Assembly (NCBI RefSeq): GCF_000247815.1
Contig: NC_021677.1
Location: forward strand, 40,774,417-40,838,416
Direction of reading: 5' to 3'
DNA from: Ficedula albicollis
Lineage: Eukaryota > Chordata > Aves > Passeriformes > Muscicapidae
DNA: 64,000 nt
Shown here: positions 16,201 to 35,700 of the stretch, piece by piece
How the letters are laid out: each line of letters starts with the position of its first letter
Numbering within the stretch: the first letter of the stretch is position 1
The notes under the pieces: model-generated
Seen by the model: the letters and a program-made list of their open reading frames with translations, nothing else
The model's database searches: none
Told to the model about the DNA's origin: nothing
Translations under genes and position numbers: made by a program

Positions 16201-19200
16201 AGCAGTTTATTCCTTGTCCCCGTTACAATGTGCAAGTGAGCTGGAAAGGCAGCAAAGCACCAGTGGCAGACAGCTGCCTGTGCTTCATGCACAAAGGGCA
16301 CCTTGGTCTGTCCTGTTACAGCAGGGCTGCAACCTGTAGGGCTGTGGATGTAGTGTATGAGGTTCTTGGCTGGTTTTGGATGATTTCCTAAGGTGACAAA
16401 GTTTATGTAATCATGCTGTTTACCATGGGGCCCTTCTGGCAACTTTTGAACATGTGGAACAGTTTCAACCAAATCTGAGAGAAGAGCAGAAATGTCCAAG
16501 ATTGTTACATTTCTACAGGTCTTGTGAGGTTCTACAGGTGGACAGAAGAATCGAGCCTGGTTCTGTGCCATGCCATGTAAGAGAGTGCAGCTGGTTTGGA
16601 CCCTGGTCTGGCAGCTGTGTCCAGGGATGTACAGGTGCCCTGTATATGCAGGGGGTGTGTGTTGGTACCACAGCCAGCACACACATGCACCAGAACTAGC
16701 CAGAACCAGGGATGGGAGAGGTGGGAAGAGGAAGCCAGGATTTATGTCATGTGGGAGAGGCGTTCAAAGGCAGGGGATAGCAGTGTGAAAATTGGCTCAC
16801 CTGCTGTTTTCTTCTGTTCCAAGATCTAGACTGGCTTGTGCTTCTTAATGCTGGAAAGAAATCTTGACAGTCTGTGCTCGTGAGTGAAGATTTACATACA
16901 CCTCTCTGTAGCTTCATGCACTTCAGTATAAGACTCACTTGGTTGGCTGCATTTTCTAAGCTCTCCTTTAATCAGGCTTGAAGCTTGAAAGCAGTGCCTG
17001 CATCCTGAGGGACTTTGCAGGGATTTAGGTGCAACCCATCAGATCTTGGCAAGTTTTCAAGGTGGCGTGGCTTCTTTTTGTGGGAAGACTTCACTGCCTG
17101 GTCTATGTATGCTGTCCCCTTGTATCAGGTTTATGGGTCAACAAAGACTAAGGGGGGGGTGCTGTGTAGCAGCCAAAGTTTCTTTTTCTGCTTATGCAGA
17201 AACTTCATGGACCCACAGCTTTATATCTGCTTCTTTTTTTATTCTTTCTTTTTTTTTTTTTTTTTTTTTTTAATGGGTAGGGTGCATAAACAGCCTCATA
17301 CCCAAGCAGGAACCATAGTTTTTGCCTTATGGAGCACCTTTTTACATTCCTCTGGGAGGGCTGTATCTCAGCTTTGCAAGGTGATCTGCTGTACAACTGT
17401 TGGATCCTTGAGATTGTTTGCATGCCTTGGGAGCTCCTCCTTCATCTGTGCCACACTGCAGTGCGTGTTATCTGAGCTGATTTGCTGAGCTGGCCGTGTG
17501 CTCCGTGACTCTGGGGTCACCTTGACTGTCCACCCTCCTCTCTGGATCTGGAGCTCATGGCCTCTAGTCTGTGGTTTGAGGGTGTAGCCAGCCCTCTCTG
17601 GTTGCCATGCTCCCTGCTTCTGCAAGGTTATACAAGGAAAGCTGAAACTTTCTTGCCAGAGGCAGGGGAGCAAATTCAGTCTCTGGCAGACCCGAACAAT
17701 GAACAGCTTGGAGAAGGTGTGCTTCCAGGACACATGCCAGCACTGAACCAGCACCAGTGGCAGGTTTACAGAAATGCCACAGGCAAAACGAGAGCTCTGG
17801 CAATTCACAAGCTCCCCAGGTTTGACAGGCAATCATCCAGCCTCACCTCTTGTGTAAGACTGGCCCCTTCATTTCAAGCAGTTACCTCTGTCCCACACCC
17901 AATAATATGGGCTTGCTAGCAGTGCTTTTGGGAGGTTAACCAGTCTCAGTGCAGAATCCAATGGAGACAGACAATCTACCGTGTGCATGGATTGAACAGC
18001 CACACTCTACAAAACAGTGTTTTATTTCTAATCAGAGGTTGCCTGGTAATGGCATCCGGCTGTGGTTCCTGTTCTTCCTTTCTTCAGGAGATTAAGGACT
18101 TTTTGAGTGCTCCATGTTTACTCCCTGGGATTACAGTGGCATAATGACACTTTCTTCTAGTGTTCAAGGCACTAAACAGGCTGAGCTTACTGTGGGGCAA
18201 ATAGTGCAGCTCTCAGCCACTGCAGTCCCTCTTCCTTCTCCATTCCCCAGTGGTCAACATCCCTTTTAAAGGAGGGAAGTGATGCTTTTGCAAGTGCTGC
18301 ACAGTGGCATCCATGTACTTTCCCTTACCCCTACCCACTATGTCCTTCTCTGACTGTCTGCTGTGAGGACTCAGGCTAGATTTTAACTGATATTCCAATG
18401 GGAAGTGCTTGGAGCTGTTTTATATGATGCAAGGTGCATGTCGAACCAGAGGACAAAACCAGCAGTAACAGAAAAATCTCTTCTGAGTTGTAAAGGCCAA
18501 AAGGAATTAATCACTGCAGAGAAATGGGCCCTCTCATCTACACAGAGGGTGGGAGAGAGAGAAAAGGAAGTGCCTTAGAATGGAGAAAGGAAAGAAAGGT
18601 CCTTGCAGTGTCCCTGTCAGTACAAAAATAAATCTCTGAAGAGAGAGAGGGGTGAAACAATAGCAGCAGAAAGCTGCCAGAGTGATGGGAGAGCAGAGAC
18701 TTAGGAGCAAATCTTTTCCTGGTGAAAGGCTGCCAGCTCAGGACCTTGGTGGTTAGTTTGCTTTGGTGAACCCAGTAACTTCTGGCATGCACTTGTCTTT
18801 TTCATCCGTGGACTGCTTGTTAAATAGGCAGAGTGGTGATACTGAGGGCAATATCCTAGCAGGAATGTAGCTGAGCCATTGAATCAAATACTGGATTTGA
18901 ACTAACCCAGTCAGTCTTGTTTTGGAGCAACTAAACTGTCTGGTGGGCTGGAAAAAACTCTGGGGAGCCTTGACTAAGGTTGCTAGAGAGCAATGTAGCA
19001 GAGAATTTCCATCCAAAAAAGATCCAGGCAACATGTCCTTACAGTAAACAGAAGAAAGCCTTGCAATTCTGTGATCCTTCAGCGTAAGGGGGAGTAGATG
19101 AGGCTGCTGGGAGCATGCTGACAGCCCTGGGATGTTTTACACTGACAGAGCACATCTGTAGAGCAGAGCTGCCAGGCTGTCATGCAAACCCACCAGGGGA

Positions 19201-19809
19201 CACTTCAAGCACATGCTGTCTGCAACTCTGGGGCTCCTCACACCTTCCTGGGCGTGACTGCAGGCAGGGAAACAGGTCAAACCATGGGCATTATTAACAG
19301 CAAATCTGACATCTGTGCTGGCCAGTGGAACAGCCCAGGCATTTGGTTTGTTTATTTTTCTTCTGCCTTTGGCACTTTTTCTCTCTCCAGAAGGCGCCCT
19401 GAGTGCGTTGCTAACACACTGCTTGGGGTAAGCACTAAACGAAACTTACACTATTTTGAGGAACCCAGCTCAGGCATTTTTTTAAATGACTGCTGCTTTT
19501 TTGTGATTCTTGGACAAATTGAAACTAAAACCTCTTCGCTGACACACTGTTTTTGTCTGTTGTGCTGGTAGGCTGCTCTCTGGCTGCAAATCTCCACCAT
19601 ACCCAGATTCTGCTCTCACTTGGCCTAATTTGACACTCTGGGCTAATTTCATGAGTGTCAGTGGAGACATTTCCTCTTTATGCTGGTGCAGAGCTAATTT
19701 GTACATGAGCTCCACCATACCTAGAGGAGAGCTGCAACTATCAAATATGTGCAGCAGAGGTTCTGGAGTGCAGAATGTGAGCACATAACTTTTGGGGACT
19801 GCTCTCTTC
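13207..19809. other. Long non-coding stretch; poly-T tracts, possible LTR remnant
   Basis: No gene recognised. A T-tract pair at 13385-13447 is listed separately; a T23 tract occupies 17249-17271. On the - strand, the segment 16130-16830 carries an AATAAA (complement at 16206-16211) followed by sequence ending in GGTTGACA. That would fit the 3' part of a solo LTR, but no target-site duplication or second boundary was found, so it is not called. Confidence 0.45.
13385..13447. repeat. Short tandem duplication of an acttggc-T-tract-aat motif
   Basis: The block acttggc followed by 16-18 T and aat occurs twice in a row, the copies separated by a run of ten G. Probably polymerase slippage or a small tandem duplication; the ten-G run may be real or base-calling noise. 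Confidence 0.7.
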
Positions 19810-19938
19810 CTTCCAGCCTGCAAGTAGCTTTGCCAAGAGCGGGTTTTCAAGTGGGAAACTTTAATTTGCCCAGTCTTCCAGCTTGCAAGTAGCTTTGCCA
19901 AGAGCAGGTTTTCAAGTGGGAAACTTTAATTTGCCCAG
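19810..19938. repeat. Tandem duplication, 65-bp unit, two copies
   Basis: cttccagcctgcaagtagct at 19810 recurs as cttccagcttgcaagtagct at 19875. Each copy continues through gggaaactttaatttgccca. Only two or three substitutions separate the copies. Confidence 0.92.
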
Positions 19939-25720
<5,782 letters not shown>

Positions 25721-27713
25721 AGAGAAGAAAAAGTGCAAATTTGGTTTAAGGAGCAGAAGCACTTTCTTGATGGACTTAACCCCTAACACACCTGAGGGCA
25801 AGCTGTACATTGTCTGTGTGTCATGGTATATGACCACGTAGCAGCTAGCTACATTCCAGGCTGGATTTTGTCAGGGCTACTGGTGACACATGAATCCAAC
25901 CAGCAGTGACACAGGGCCCACTGTGTACAACAGGAAGACTTCCTTTTTCACAGTGTCTGTTGATAGGAAGCCCTGATGGAGTCATCGAGTGCACAGAGGA
26001 AGATGTTTGTCTGGAAGAACTGAGCAGGGAAACAAAGGGCAGAAATATTCCCCACTCTAAAATGGATGTAAAGTGTTGCTCAGGGGAAAAACCCTTAAGT
26101 GGCCAGTGAGTCCTTCTTGCTGCCATAGGCTAAAATTAGTTTCACTATTCCTAGGTACTGGTGGCAGTGGAGAATCTAGTCTTACATGGGCTATATGTGC
26201 CCCAGCCTTTGGGGGAACTGATTGATGGCTATCAGTTGGAATGAGCCAAGCCATTTGTCTGTTCCAGATGCTTTGCCCACGTCACATAGGCAGCTTGTGG
26301 TTTTCCTTGGTTCCTGGAAAGTCCAGTCCAGTTTGTACAACAGTGCTGGCTCACAGAGTCCCTACTGGCAACCATTAATTCCGGAGCATGCAGATCACTG
26401 AAGAATCTCAAGGGATGCCATTCTTCTTCTCTCTCTGCCCCTTGATCCACTCTCAGACTTACCAAGGAGTTGTAGTTTGCCCCACTGACAACATGCACGA
26501 TGGGATCTTTTTCTTGCACCATGCTGATTCTGCCTTGAGATCTCCTGTAACTCATTAATATTCTTACTCTCAGACTCTGCTACTAATGATTTTTCTGGGG
26601 GAGCCTTCAGTAAAGATGACTGTAGGCAAGTGCACCTCCTCCCTGGCCAGGAGTCTTCACTTCTCAGTGGGCAGTTGCAACCCCTGCACTTCCCTCTCTC
26701 ATTCTCCACTTTCTAGGGTTTTTTGTTTGCTTTTTCAGCCTCAGCAGATAAGCTTTGGTCCTTAGCCTTCTCCATTTCATTATGATGCTTTCTGGGATTC
26801 TTCCTGTGTCCATGTGTGTGCATGAACCTCTTCTCCCCTGTAGGTCTTCACCAACCTCCCAGGGCAGCTTCTCCAACCCGCTGTTCCTGTTCTTCCTGTC
26901 CTCTGCACAGAGTGCCTTCCTTGGCTCTGTGGTTTGCTCTCTGCCATGTAGGAGCAGAATTCACCTGGCCCCACTACGAGAGTGCCTGTGCTGTACAGGA
27001 GGACTGAGAGTCCCAGGACTGCTGGGGGGACATGGGCTGAACATCTTTGGGAACTGCAGCAGTGATGCAGTGGGAGAGATGCATACCAGTCCTCAACCAC
27101 TTTGGCATTTAAGGTACCCCCATTCTGCAGCTGAGTGTACAGAGAAGGATTTATTCAGGTCTTTCAAATCCAAAGTCTGCATTGTAAACAGATATCTAAG
27201 CTGTCAGGAGTCCTGCAGCTCATATCTTCTGTGACTACAGCTTCTGCCATCAGCTATTGTAATCTCACTCCTATTTCCTCTTCAACTGGCTCCTCTGTCT
27301 TTACCCACTAGCATCCCCTCTCTTCATTGCACCCCATATTTAGCCCCATTATTTGAACTTCAGTGTGCTTAGTTGGTCCATCTGCCTCACAGAGAACATA
27401 CTTCATCATCATTAAATAGCTCAGCTCTTTTCCTTTTCATCTCTTTTCTCCTGAACTGTGTATGCTCTTCTGTGGGGCTTTATCTTTTAGCACTCAATGG
27501 CTTACCTAAATCGGTGTCACTTATGTCTGTCACTCCTGTTCCTCCTGCTCAGCCTCATTCCTTCCTTAAAGAAGGCTTATGTTTCTGCTGCAGTTTTATT
27601 TCTCCAGCTTTTCTCCATCTTGGTCTCCCCCATGTTCAAGTGCACTTAGTTTTCTATGTAAGTCAGGGAGCTATGCTCCAGAAGGATCACCACATGGGAA
27701 AGGGGACAATCCT
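25721..27713. other. Non-coding stretch, nothing recognised
   Basis: Short frames on both strands (up to 159 codons at 26755-27234) overlap each other and show no recognisable domain or splice structure. Confidence 0.5.
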
Positions 27714-27869
27714 ACAAGTAATGGCAATCTAATGTGTTTTCTTATGTTTATCTTGTGCCTCTTTGGGCCTTAGCCTATAGTTGTCCAGCTAACAAGTCAT
27801 GGCAATCTAATGTGTTTTCTTGTGTTTATCTTGTGTCTCTTTGGGCCTTAGCCTATAGTTGTCCAGCTC
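27714..27869. repeat. Tandem duplication, 78-bp unit, two copies
   Basis: atggcaatctaatgtgtttt at 27721 recurs at 27799; each copy ends in cctatagttgtccagct. The copies differ by about two to four substitutions. Confidence 0.92.
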
Positions 27870-30800
27870 TGTCTTCTTTGTGTGAGACCACCAGAGCCAG
27901 CTTTATGATCCCCTGCTTGGGTCTGAGCACTTGTCTCATGGAGGTGCAGCAGAATGCATGGGTTTTGTCCCAGCAATGCCTCTGCTGTGACTTGTAGCCC
28001 TAGACCTGGGGCACCAGAAGGATGCTCTGCATCTCTGGTTTTTATGACTTTCTTCAGTCAGGTTGTAGGTAAATATACCCATAAAGCTGGAAGGCAACCT
28101 AGCCCCTCTGCAGCTGTGGCAACATCCAGCTGTACTGCTGGATGGTCAGGGTGCCTTTCGCTCGGGAGGAGCAGGGAAGAGGTTTCAGAGTCTCACGGGC
28201 AAAAATAGCACCCTGGGCAAGAGCTTGGAGTCCTGCCTCATCAGTCCACCTATGCCTTCATGAAGGATGTTCTTTCTCTCAGCTTCCAACCTGCAGGCAT
28301 CTCCTGGTCCTCTGTTGTTTATGATACTGCAATTTGTTGCCTTGGAAATAAGTGCTGGTTTATCCCAAACAGAGCCTACAGTTTCACAGTGCAATCAAGC
28401 GAGAGGAGCAGATGGCTACCCCATCTCTTCTGTTGTGTTTCCCATTATCCTCATCCACAGTTGGATGACAGGAATCTATGATTCAGTGCAAGTATCTGTG
28501 GCCCGGCTGCATCTACCCATGCTGTAAGCTGGGGAGCCATGTTTCTGCTGGGATATGACATGCCTTTGTGTCTAGCATCACCGTCTTGGCTTCCTGCAAA
28601 TGAAACTTGACCAAAAAGCAAAAAAATCCAACCTTCTTGCTTACTTCAGTGGGGCCACGGGGCAGAAGGAAAGTTCAATACCTGCTGCAATTTCTGTTTC
28701 CCAGGGCTTTGTAGTATCTATCCTTAAGCTTTCAACCTTCTGCAACCTCATTTTACTGTTTTATATGTTGAACTTTGGACAATATACACCTTGTACTCTC
28801 TGTAGACACTGGCATTCTCCTTTCCTGCAGCTCTCCTGGGCTGAAGCTGCAGTTTGGCAGCAGCTGTGCTAGGTAGGACTCAGGGAACTGATCGTCATGC
28901 AAATGTCTTTGCTTGGAAGCAGTTTTCAAAAGAGCTAGTGCTCCAGAGACACAGTGGTGTCACGGCCCTAATATGCACTTGGAGAATGAAAGGGATGTGG
29001 GGACTCTACAGGGCTGAGGAGCCTTCAGGATCTGAAATGGCTGGGAGAATCAACACTTCCAAGCCCACGATCAATTGCTTTGCACACAGTTCTGCTTTCA
29101 TTCCTCAGTGATATTCTTTGCAATTCAATCTGATTTGTTTGAATTCTGTTCTGAGGCTTATGTCCTACCCAGCGCTTTGCTGCATGAGTGCTGTCTTTCC
29201 TTGCCTGAGCAAATTTAGGCTGGAGATTAACAGAATGTTTTTTCCTTTCCAAGTAGTAAGATCCTTGGGCAGCTTTCTAGTGAAAACAGGGAGAGCAAAA
29301 TTCCAATTGGTTTCAAGATTGAGCCTGGTTAGTTTGTGAAGGGAATTACATAAGTAACGCTGTTAGTGCTTATGGCTGGATTTAGTGATTTGGTGTCTCT
29401 TCTACCTTTCTGGGAGACAGCTATGTTTAAAATTCATTTGAAGAAGGGAAAATTATCCTCCAGGTTCAAATATTCTGCATTAAAAATGGAAAATGGAACA
29501 GAGGAGATTGAAAATTGGTTCTTGCCTAGAGCAGGCAGGCTGCAGAGCCAGGTCAAGAAAGGAGGTTGGATTGTGGAAAGAAACAAAATTGCTCTAGTTC
29601 AGTATAGAGATGTGGCTTGGGAAGGGCAAGGCTGGGCACTGGGCTGGGCAGTCGTGAGTGATGAGGGCAGGAAGGAGGGCCAAGTGCAGCACTGCAGTGC
29701 GGGTGCAGGCCTGTGAGATACTGGAGGAGGAGAAGGGAAGAGAGTTGCTTCTGTTCCTTTCCTGCTTATGCCATATCTGGCTCTTTTGCTTATCACTGAA
29801 CTTATCCTTTCTGCAATGAATAACTGACTAAGGCTCCTTGTGCTGCTCCATTAATCTGTGGCTTTCCATTAACAGGCAGGTGCTTGTACCCAGGGGACCA
29901 CCATGCTGACTGCCAGAGATTCCTGGCACTGGGTACTACAGAGTTAAGCAGCCAGGCTGGAGTGTGCAAACAAACAGTGAGACCTGTACTAACAACCCTG
30001 CTTTGTGTTAGTGGGAAGCACAGGCTCCAACTTCTTCCGATTTCTCACCTGTCCAGACTGGTACAGAAAGAAAATGCCTCTTGGAGTTTCAGAGAAAACC
30101 ACACCTATTTACAGTGGATTCCCCAGGGCCCTCCTGTGGGGTATTAACCCTTCAGCCCCAGGCCCACAGTCTGCCTTTGGTAGGAAGAATTCCCCAACAT
30201 TCCCTGGGGAAGTCAGCCCTTCTACTTCCACTGCAGGGATTTCTCCTGCTTGTCCCCAGGGCATTGGCCCATCCACCCCCAAGAGCGAGTCACTGATTTC
30301 TGTTTTCTCCTATCTGTACAGCTATCTCTGTCCTTTACATAGCTTTATGCTGGGCTCTCTCTGTGTGAACTGGGCTTCCTGACCCAGCTCCTTCCCCCAG
30401 AAAGCAGAACTTGCTCTTCTGTGTTTGGGTTGGACCTGTGATCGTGTCTCTGTGTTTGTCTCAAACCCCACCAAGTTTCCCTGAGATACCAGCTCATCCC
30501 TCCTCCTTGAAATGTCCATGCTTTATTCAGATTTCTTCCTGGTCTCACTGTTTGCTTTCCCTCCTTTCCCTGGTTTCTGAGTTTTCTCGGAAGGAATCCC
30601 GTGCTCTGGCCTCCTTAGGCTGGAGTGTTGTGTTGTTGTTTTTCCTTTCGTCGCTATGGGCAGGGATTTTGAATACTGAGCCAAGGAGAGGGAGGGAAGA
30701 AGAGAGGCAGTGAAAGAAGGAGGGAGTACAAGAAGGGGGGGGGAATGAAGACAGAAAAGTGAGAAAGTAAAGTGTTCAGGGGAGCAGGGTAAGGAAGATA

Positions 30801-32351
30801 TGGTGGAGAAATGAAATGGGGAAGGAGGATAGGGGGCACTGAGGAGAGAAAGAGTTTTGGATAAATATCAGGAGATCTTTTTCATTGGCTCTTTTAATAG
30901 TACTATTGCTGTAGACAAAGATATCCAGAGAAAGACAAAGAGTCCCCACCTCCCCCTGCCCCAAACTCCTCTAGGACACAAGGCGTGAGAGATCCTTCAG
31001 AAAATGAACACTTAAGCCTAAAGCAGCCAATAGGTGCATAGGCTGCAGTAGGCAATATAATAGATGTGAATCTGGCAGGTAGGGAGCACAAATACCCAGT
31101 AAAAATTATAGGACCTTCATTCAGCCTGTTGAGAGTAGGAAGCCTGGGAGAGGACCGACGTGTTTTGGGAACAGGGAAGAAAGTAGAGTAGCTAAGGAAG
31201 CTTAAGACACTGCAGAGAAGCTAAGTAATTCCTACACCTTAAAGAAAAAGAGACAAACCCTCCTAATAATGCTTCTCAATTGCTGCAGAGAAGGCACCTT
31301 TAGGCAGCTTCTGGTCTGGGCACCAGCACCTGAGGAGCAGAGTGCTAGAGAATGGCAGTTGTGTGCAGCCATAGGGGAGGGCAGGCAGAACTAAGGAATT
31401 GCACTTATTGGTCTTATTGGTCTTATTTCCATCCCTGGTAAATTGCTGGATGCTCATTATGGATCTGCAGGCCCTCATCTACCTGATTTGCTACACTGCA
31501 GCAAGAAATCTACAGTTCACTCTCTCTGTTAAAGAAAATCATATTCCTGGAGCTGCTAGAAGTTGTGGAGAGTTTCCTGCTGTAGGAAATAACAGCAGGA
31601 CATGGATTTTTAAAAAGCGAGGGAGCACTGTCTTTCACAGGAACTTCTTGAGGAGGCTAAATGGCCACAAGGTGATTTGTTCTAGTACTGCTGAAATACT
31701 GCAGAGCAGAAACTGTGGGCCCTGAAGGCTCAGAGCAGTCTGCCTCTGGGAGCCATGCAGGGGTGGCTTTATAGTAGAATGGAAACTAATTCATGCTATA
31801 GTGAGTCTGGGATAGACCTTCAGCTGGAATAAACCTCCAGCTGGAATACTCTGTATGCTTTTTGTCATCCATGCTAGGGAAGATAGGGGAAATAAGGGAG
31901 GTAAAGAAAGTTACTAAAAAGATTAAACTCCTACATGGGGACGGACTGCAAGGAACAAGTCAGTTTACTGAGAAGATACATGGGGAAGGGATATGAATTA
32001 GATAGAACTGTAACTTTTTAAGGAGACATATATATTTCAAAGTTTAGGCCAACTTCTAACTGACAAAGATAAGAAGGAAATTCCTTTTTGAAGAGGTTAT
32101 TCCACAACTGTCCAACATAAAGATTATTTAATTTAAGGATCTGGCACTGTCAGAGACAAGCTCTTGCACAGCATTTTCTACCCCTGGTATCTAATCTAAT
32201 CTAATCCATCCTATTTTTATAAACAAGCAATGTGGGGGTCCATCAGCCCATCAGCCTCTGTGGCACTGTCTGACCACTGTGGTAGTGACCACTCAGAATT
32301 TAGCACTGCCACCAGCCAAGACAAAGCTGCTTTCCCTCAGTGAGCCACCAG
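27870..32351. other. Non-coding stretch with a purine-rich segment
   Basis: No gene recognised. The segment 30683-30856 is listed separately. A tctaa microsatellite (about four units) lies near 32189-32206. Confidence 0.5.
30683..30856 (+). repeat. Purine-rich asymmetric tract
   Basis: About 170 bases of strongly A/G-biased sequence on the + strand (gagagggagggaagaagaga, gaaagaaggagggag, a run of nine G, then more ga-rich sequence). Such tracts can form triplex-type structures; no function is implied. Confidence 0.7.
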
Positions 32352-32607
32352 CCCAGACACAGCTGCTTTCCCTCAGTGACTTAGGGGCAATTTACCATCC
32401 TCTCATTCCTACTGCATGTGTGATTTTTCTTTTCACATCCCAGTTCTGGAAAATGACTGGAAGTAATGTGGTTTTTTTTGCAAGACAAAGCTGCTTTCCC
32501 TCAGTGACTTAGGGGCAATTTACCATCCTCTCATTCCTACTGCATGTGTGATTTTTCTTTTCACATCCCAGTTCTGGAAAATGACTGGAAGTAATGTGGT
32601 TTTTTTT
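32352..32607. repeat. Tandem duplication, 128-bp unit, two copies
   Basis: agctgctttccctcagtgac at 32361 recurs at 32489, and each copy runs through ctggaagtaatgtggttttt. Almost no differences. A shorter related piece (agctgctttccctcagtgag) lies just upstream near 32325, so the region duplicated more than once. Confidence 0.93.
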
Positions 32608-32771
32608 AGTAAGACTAGAAATGAGTTAGGGGTTCATGAAGGAAACAGTTAAATCAGAACTGAGTTGTGGCCAAGAGGGCAGTGTGACAAGTAAGACTAG
32701 AAATGAGTTAGGGATTCATGAAGGAAACAGTTAAATCACAACTGAGTTGTGGCCAAGAGGGCAGTGTGACA
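32608..32771. repeat. Tandem duplication, 82-bp unit, two copies
   Basis: agtaagactagaaatgagtt at 32608 recurs at 32690; each copy ends in ccaagagggcagtgtgaca. About two substitutions. It directly abuts the 128-bp duplication. Confidence 0.93.
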
Positions 32772-35700
32772 TGTAGCCAGAGGTGGCCAAATGGCAGCTA
32801 CATCTTGTCTTGTATCAGCACTGTTGTCTCCTGCAGGGCAAAGCTCTTTCTTGCTGCAGGTAGGTATTGCACTGTGGCTTACAGGAGTTTGAATGTACGA
32901 CTCCTAGGTCACATCCTTCAGTGAATGGTTTTCAGAGTTGGCCATCAGGATTGCATACTAATACTGAAGACAAAGATCAGTAAAAAGGGAAGGAGATTCA
33001 TGAGGATTTGGGTGATTAAAGTGGATGGGTAACAGATGAAACGCACTGTTTCATATGGCAAATACGGGATGGCAGGTGTGTGAGCAAGTGACAGGTCTGA
33101 GGAATCCCAGTTAGGCAGAGACACAGCACAGCTCTCTCAGCCTCGGTGGGTGGGAGGCGGCCATTAACCCTGTCAGCCTGCACTGAAAGGCAATGCCAGA
33201 GAGAATTTTACATGTAGGACATCAATGTGGCTTTATATCTGCCAGGCATGTCCCATGTGCGTGTTGGGCTAGTCAGCCCTGAAGAGATTGCAGAAAGGAG
33301 GTCAACTGGAATGGCTAACATCCTGATTAGACTTAGAATATTGATTAATTTCAAGCACATAAAACTGTGCATAGTCATGCAATAGAGATGTTTAGGTCTA
33401 GTGTATCATAGGCTTTCTTGGCCAAGAATGTCTCCAGGTGGTTACTGTGAGCTCATCACTACGAACAGTGCAAGTGAAGGACTACCTTGCTGGGGTCCTA
33501 CATGTGCTCTCAGTGCATTTGGACAGGACACATTCAATATCAAAGACCCTCAGGAGCCTTGTCCATGCTGTGGCTCTTGTCACTGTGCCACAGGCAGGGC
33601 TGTAACAGGTTTCAGAGACAAACCTGGCAAGAGGGACCAGTACTGGCTCTGCCTCCCCTGCCCACCTTAGGAACACACAGGTCTGCCCAAGGGCAGCGTC
33701 CACTCCTGCTGTGAGAGGGCCAGCAGGCAATCCAGAAGAGGGGTGAAGGACAAGGGTGGTTGGGGAGCTGTTCTGTGGTGTCCTGGCCTAGGCCTAAATC
33801 CGGCTGATGGGCTGCACAGCTCATACATGTAGAGGCAGAGGAATGCGTGCTGGCAGGCGAAAAGCAAGGACTTTCCTGAGGACTGAGAGCAACTCCTTCG
33901 CAGTCAAACTTCTGTGCTGGTGCAGCTGTTTTGCTCTAGAGTTCTGTCTGTTCCTGATAACTTTCTGGCCCTATGTTGTGTTGCAGGGACTGTGTTTCCA
34001 CATCCATGAGCCTTCACCTTCCACACACTTTATTTTGGACAAAAATATGCAAATCATCCCTTTCATCTGAAGAGAATGCCATCTGCCAGGCAGCAAGGTA
34101 CTGACAGGTTTTTATGTTCTGTGCAGTGGAAGTTTTGTTTTTTTTCTCAACAGCTCCTGTCTCTGTTGCAAATGCTACCATTCACTTTTGATTAATTTGA
34201 CTTTGTCAGCACATGTTTCCACCACAGTGGCAAGACTGACCAGCCCTGGTAGGGCCAGACGTGTTTATCTGCATCATTTAGCAAACAGCCTGTTGTAGGT
34301 GACTTTTTTGTTCACTTTTACCCACTGAAGCCACGAATTCTCAATTAATTGTTATGCCTTTTCTAGCCAAAATGAAACAATCTGAAAAGTAAACATATTT
34401 GGTGTTTACATGAGGCAAAACCCAGCTTGGGAAAAGAAGAGTTCAAGCACAGGCGGCTGCAAGAGCAAGGAAAATTCCCCTGTGAGACAAGAGTTCCCAA
34501 GTCAAGGCAGAATGATGCAAGTTTGTCCCTTTAAACATGTGCGTAAGCACTGTCCCAGGCAAGGATTGTTTCCCTGGAACTAGCTCTTCAATAGTTAAGT
34601 TAAATAAGCCCCAGTTAGGACTAACTTGCACTATAATAATGGGGGCTCAGCTGCCTCCAGAACCTGCAGTGGGAAAGCAGGGAAGGAAAGAAATTGTAGG
34701 CTGGTGGCCTCTCCTTCCCACTTCCCAACCATCTTCAGCACAGTCTTGAAATCATTGCACTGCAAACATGCTGCAAGTGCTAGTCTTTTACAGACCAGAG
34801 GATGTTGGATCCCTGCTCCCATCCTGTGGAAGCTATCTGGGACAGAAAGAGCAGGTACTCAAGGCTGGGGCAATAGACGTCTGTGTTGCAATGAGATCTC
34901 CAGCTCTGCCCACCAGTGAAAGGGAAATAAAAAAGGCAAAAAAGGTGGAAGACAGAGTAGGCAGAGCTCTCTTTCTTCCAATCCCCTGCAAAGAAGGGGA
35001 AATGGCACTTTCCCACCTTCCCCAGGGTAGGAAAAGGCTGCAGGAGGAACCATGTGCTGGACTAAACCTTGCTCAACCAGGTCATCAGCCTCTTCTGAAA
35101 TCCCTCCTGTTTGTCCTCTTCCCTTCCCTCAGGATGCAGCAGTTCTGAGAAAGCTGTCATGCCCTGAAGGCAGCTTGTCTGATTTGCTAGAGAGGCAAAC
35201 TGTTTGTCAACCCCATTGGGATACCAGCAGCTTAAGGCAATATAAAAGTCTGTCCTATCTGATGCAGGAAGGAATGCATATGGAAAAAATATATCTTGGC
35301 TGACATTTCTCCTTTCCCCCCAAGATGAGGTGCCAAGATTAAGGAAATATTGGGGTTGTATGCAAAAGTGTATAAGAAATATTCTGCCTCTCTGAAAACA
35401 AAACAAACAAACAAAAGAACACCATGAGAAGATTAGTAATGAAGATACATGTGCAGTGTACAGCCAAGCCAAGATGTTACCTATTCCTGTAGGACAACTT
35501 GAGCAGGTTATATCCCATATCGAACACAGCATTTCTGATCTCACGTCCCTGCTCAGTCCCAGACCTCTCCCACTGAATTCTCTTTCTCTTGCTGAGGTAC
35601 AAATGAAGAGGACAAGGCTGGAAGTGCTGATTGCAAGACCTTGTAGATGATGAATAGTGTGAATCCTCAGCTGTGTAAAGAAATTAAATTGGTGAATGCT

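Noticed and set aside
16140..16682. 180-codon frame on the - strand
   Set aside because: No recognisable domain or splice structure; unsupported as a gene.
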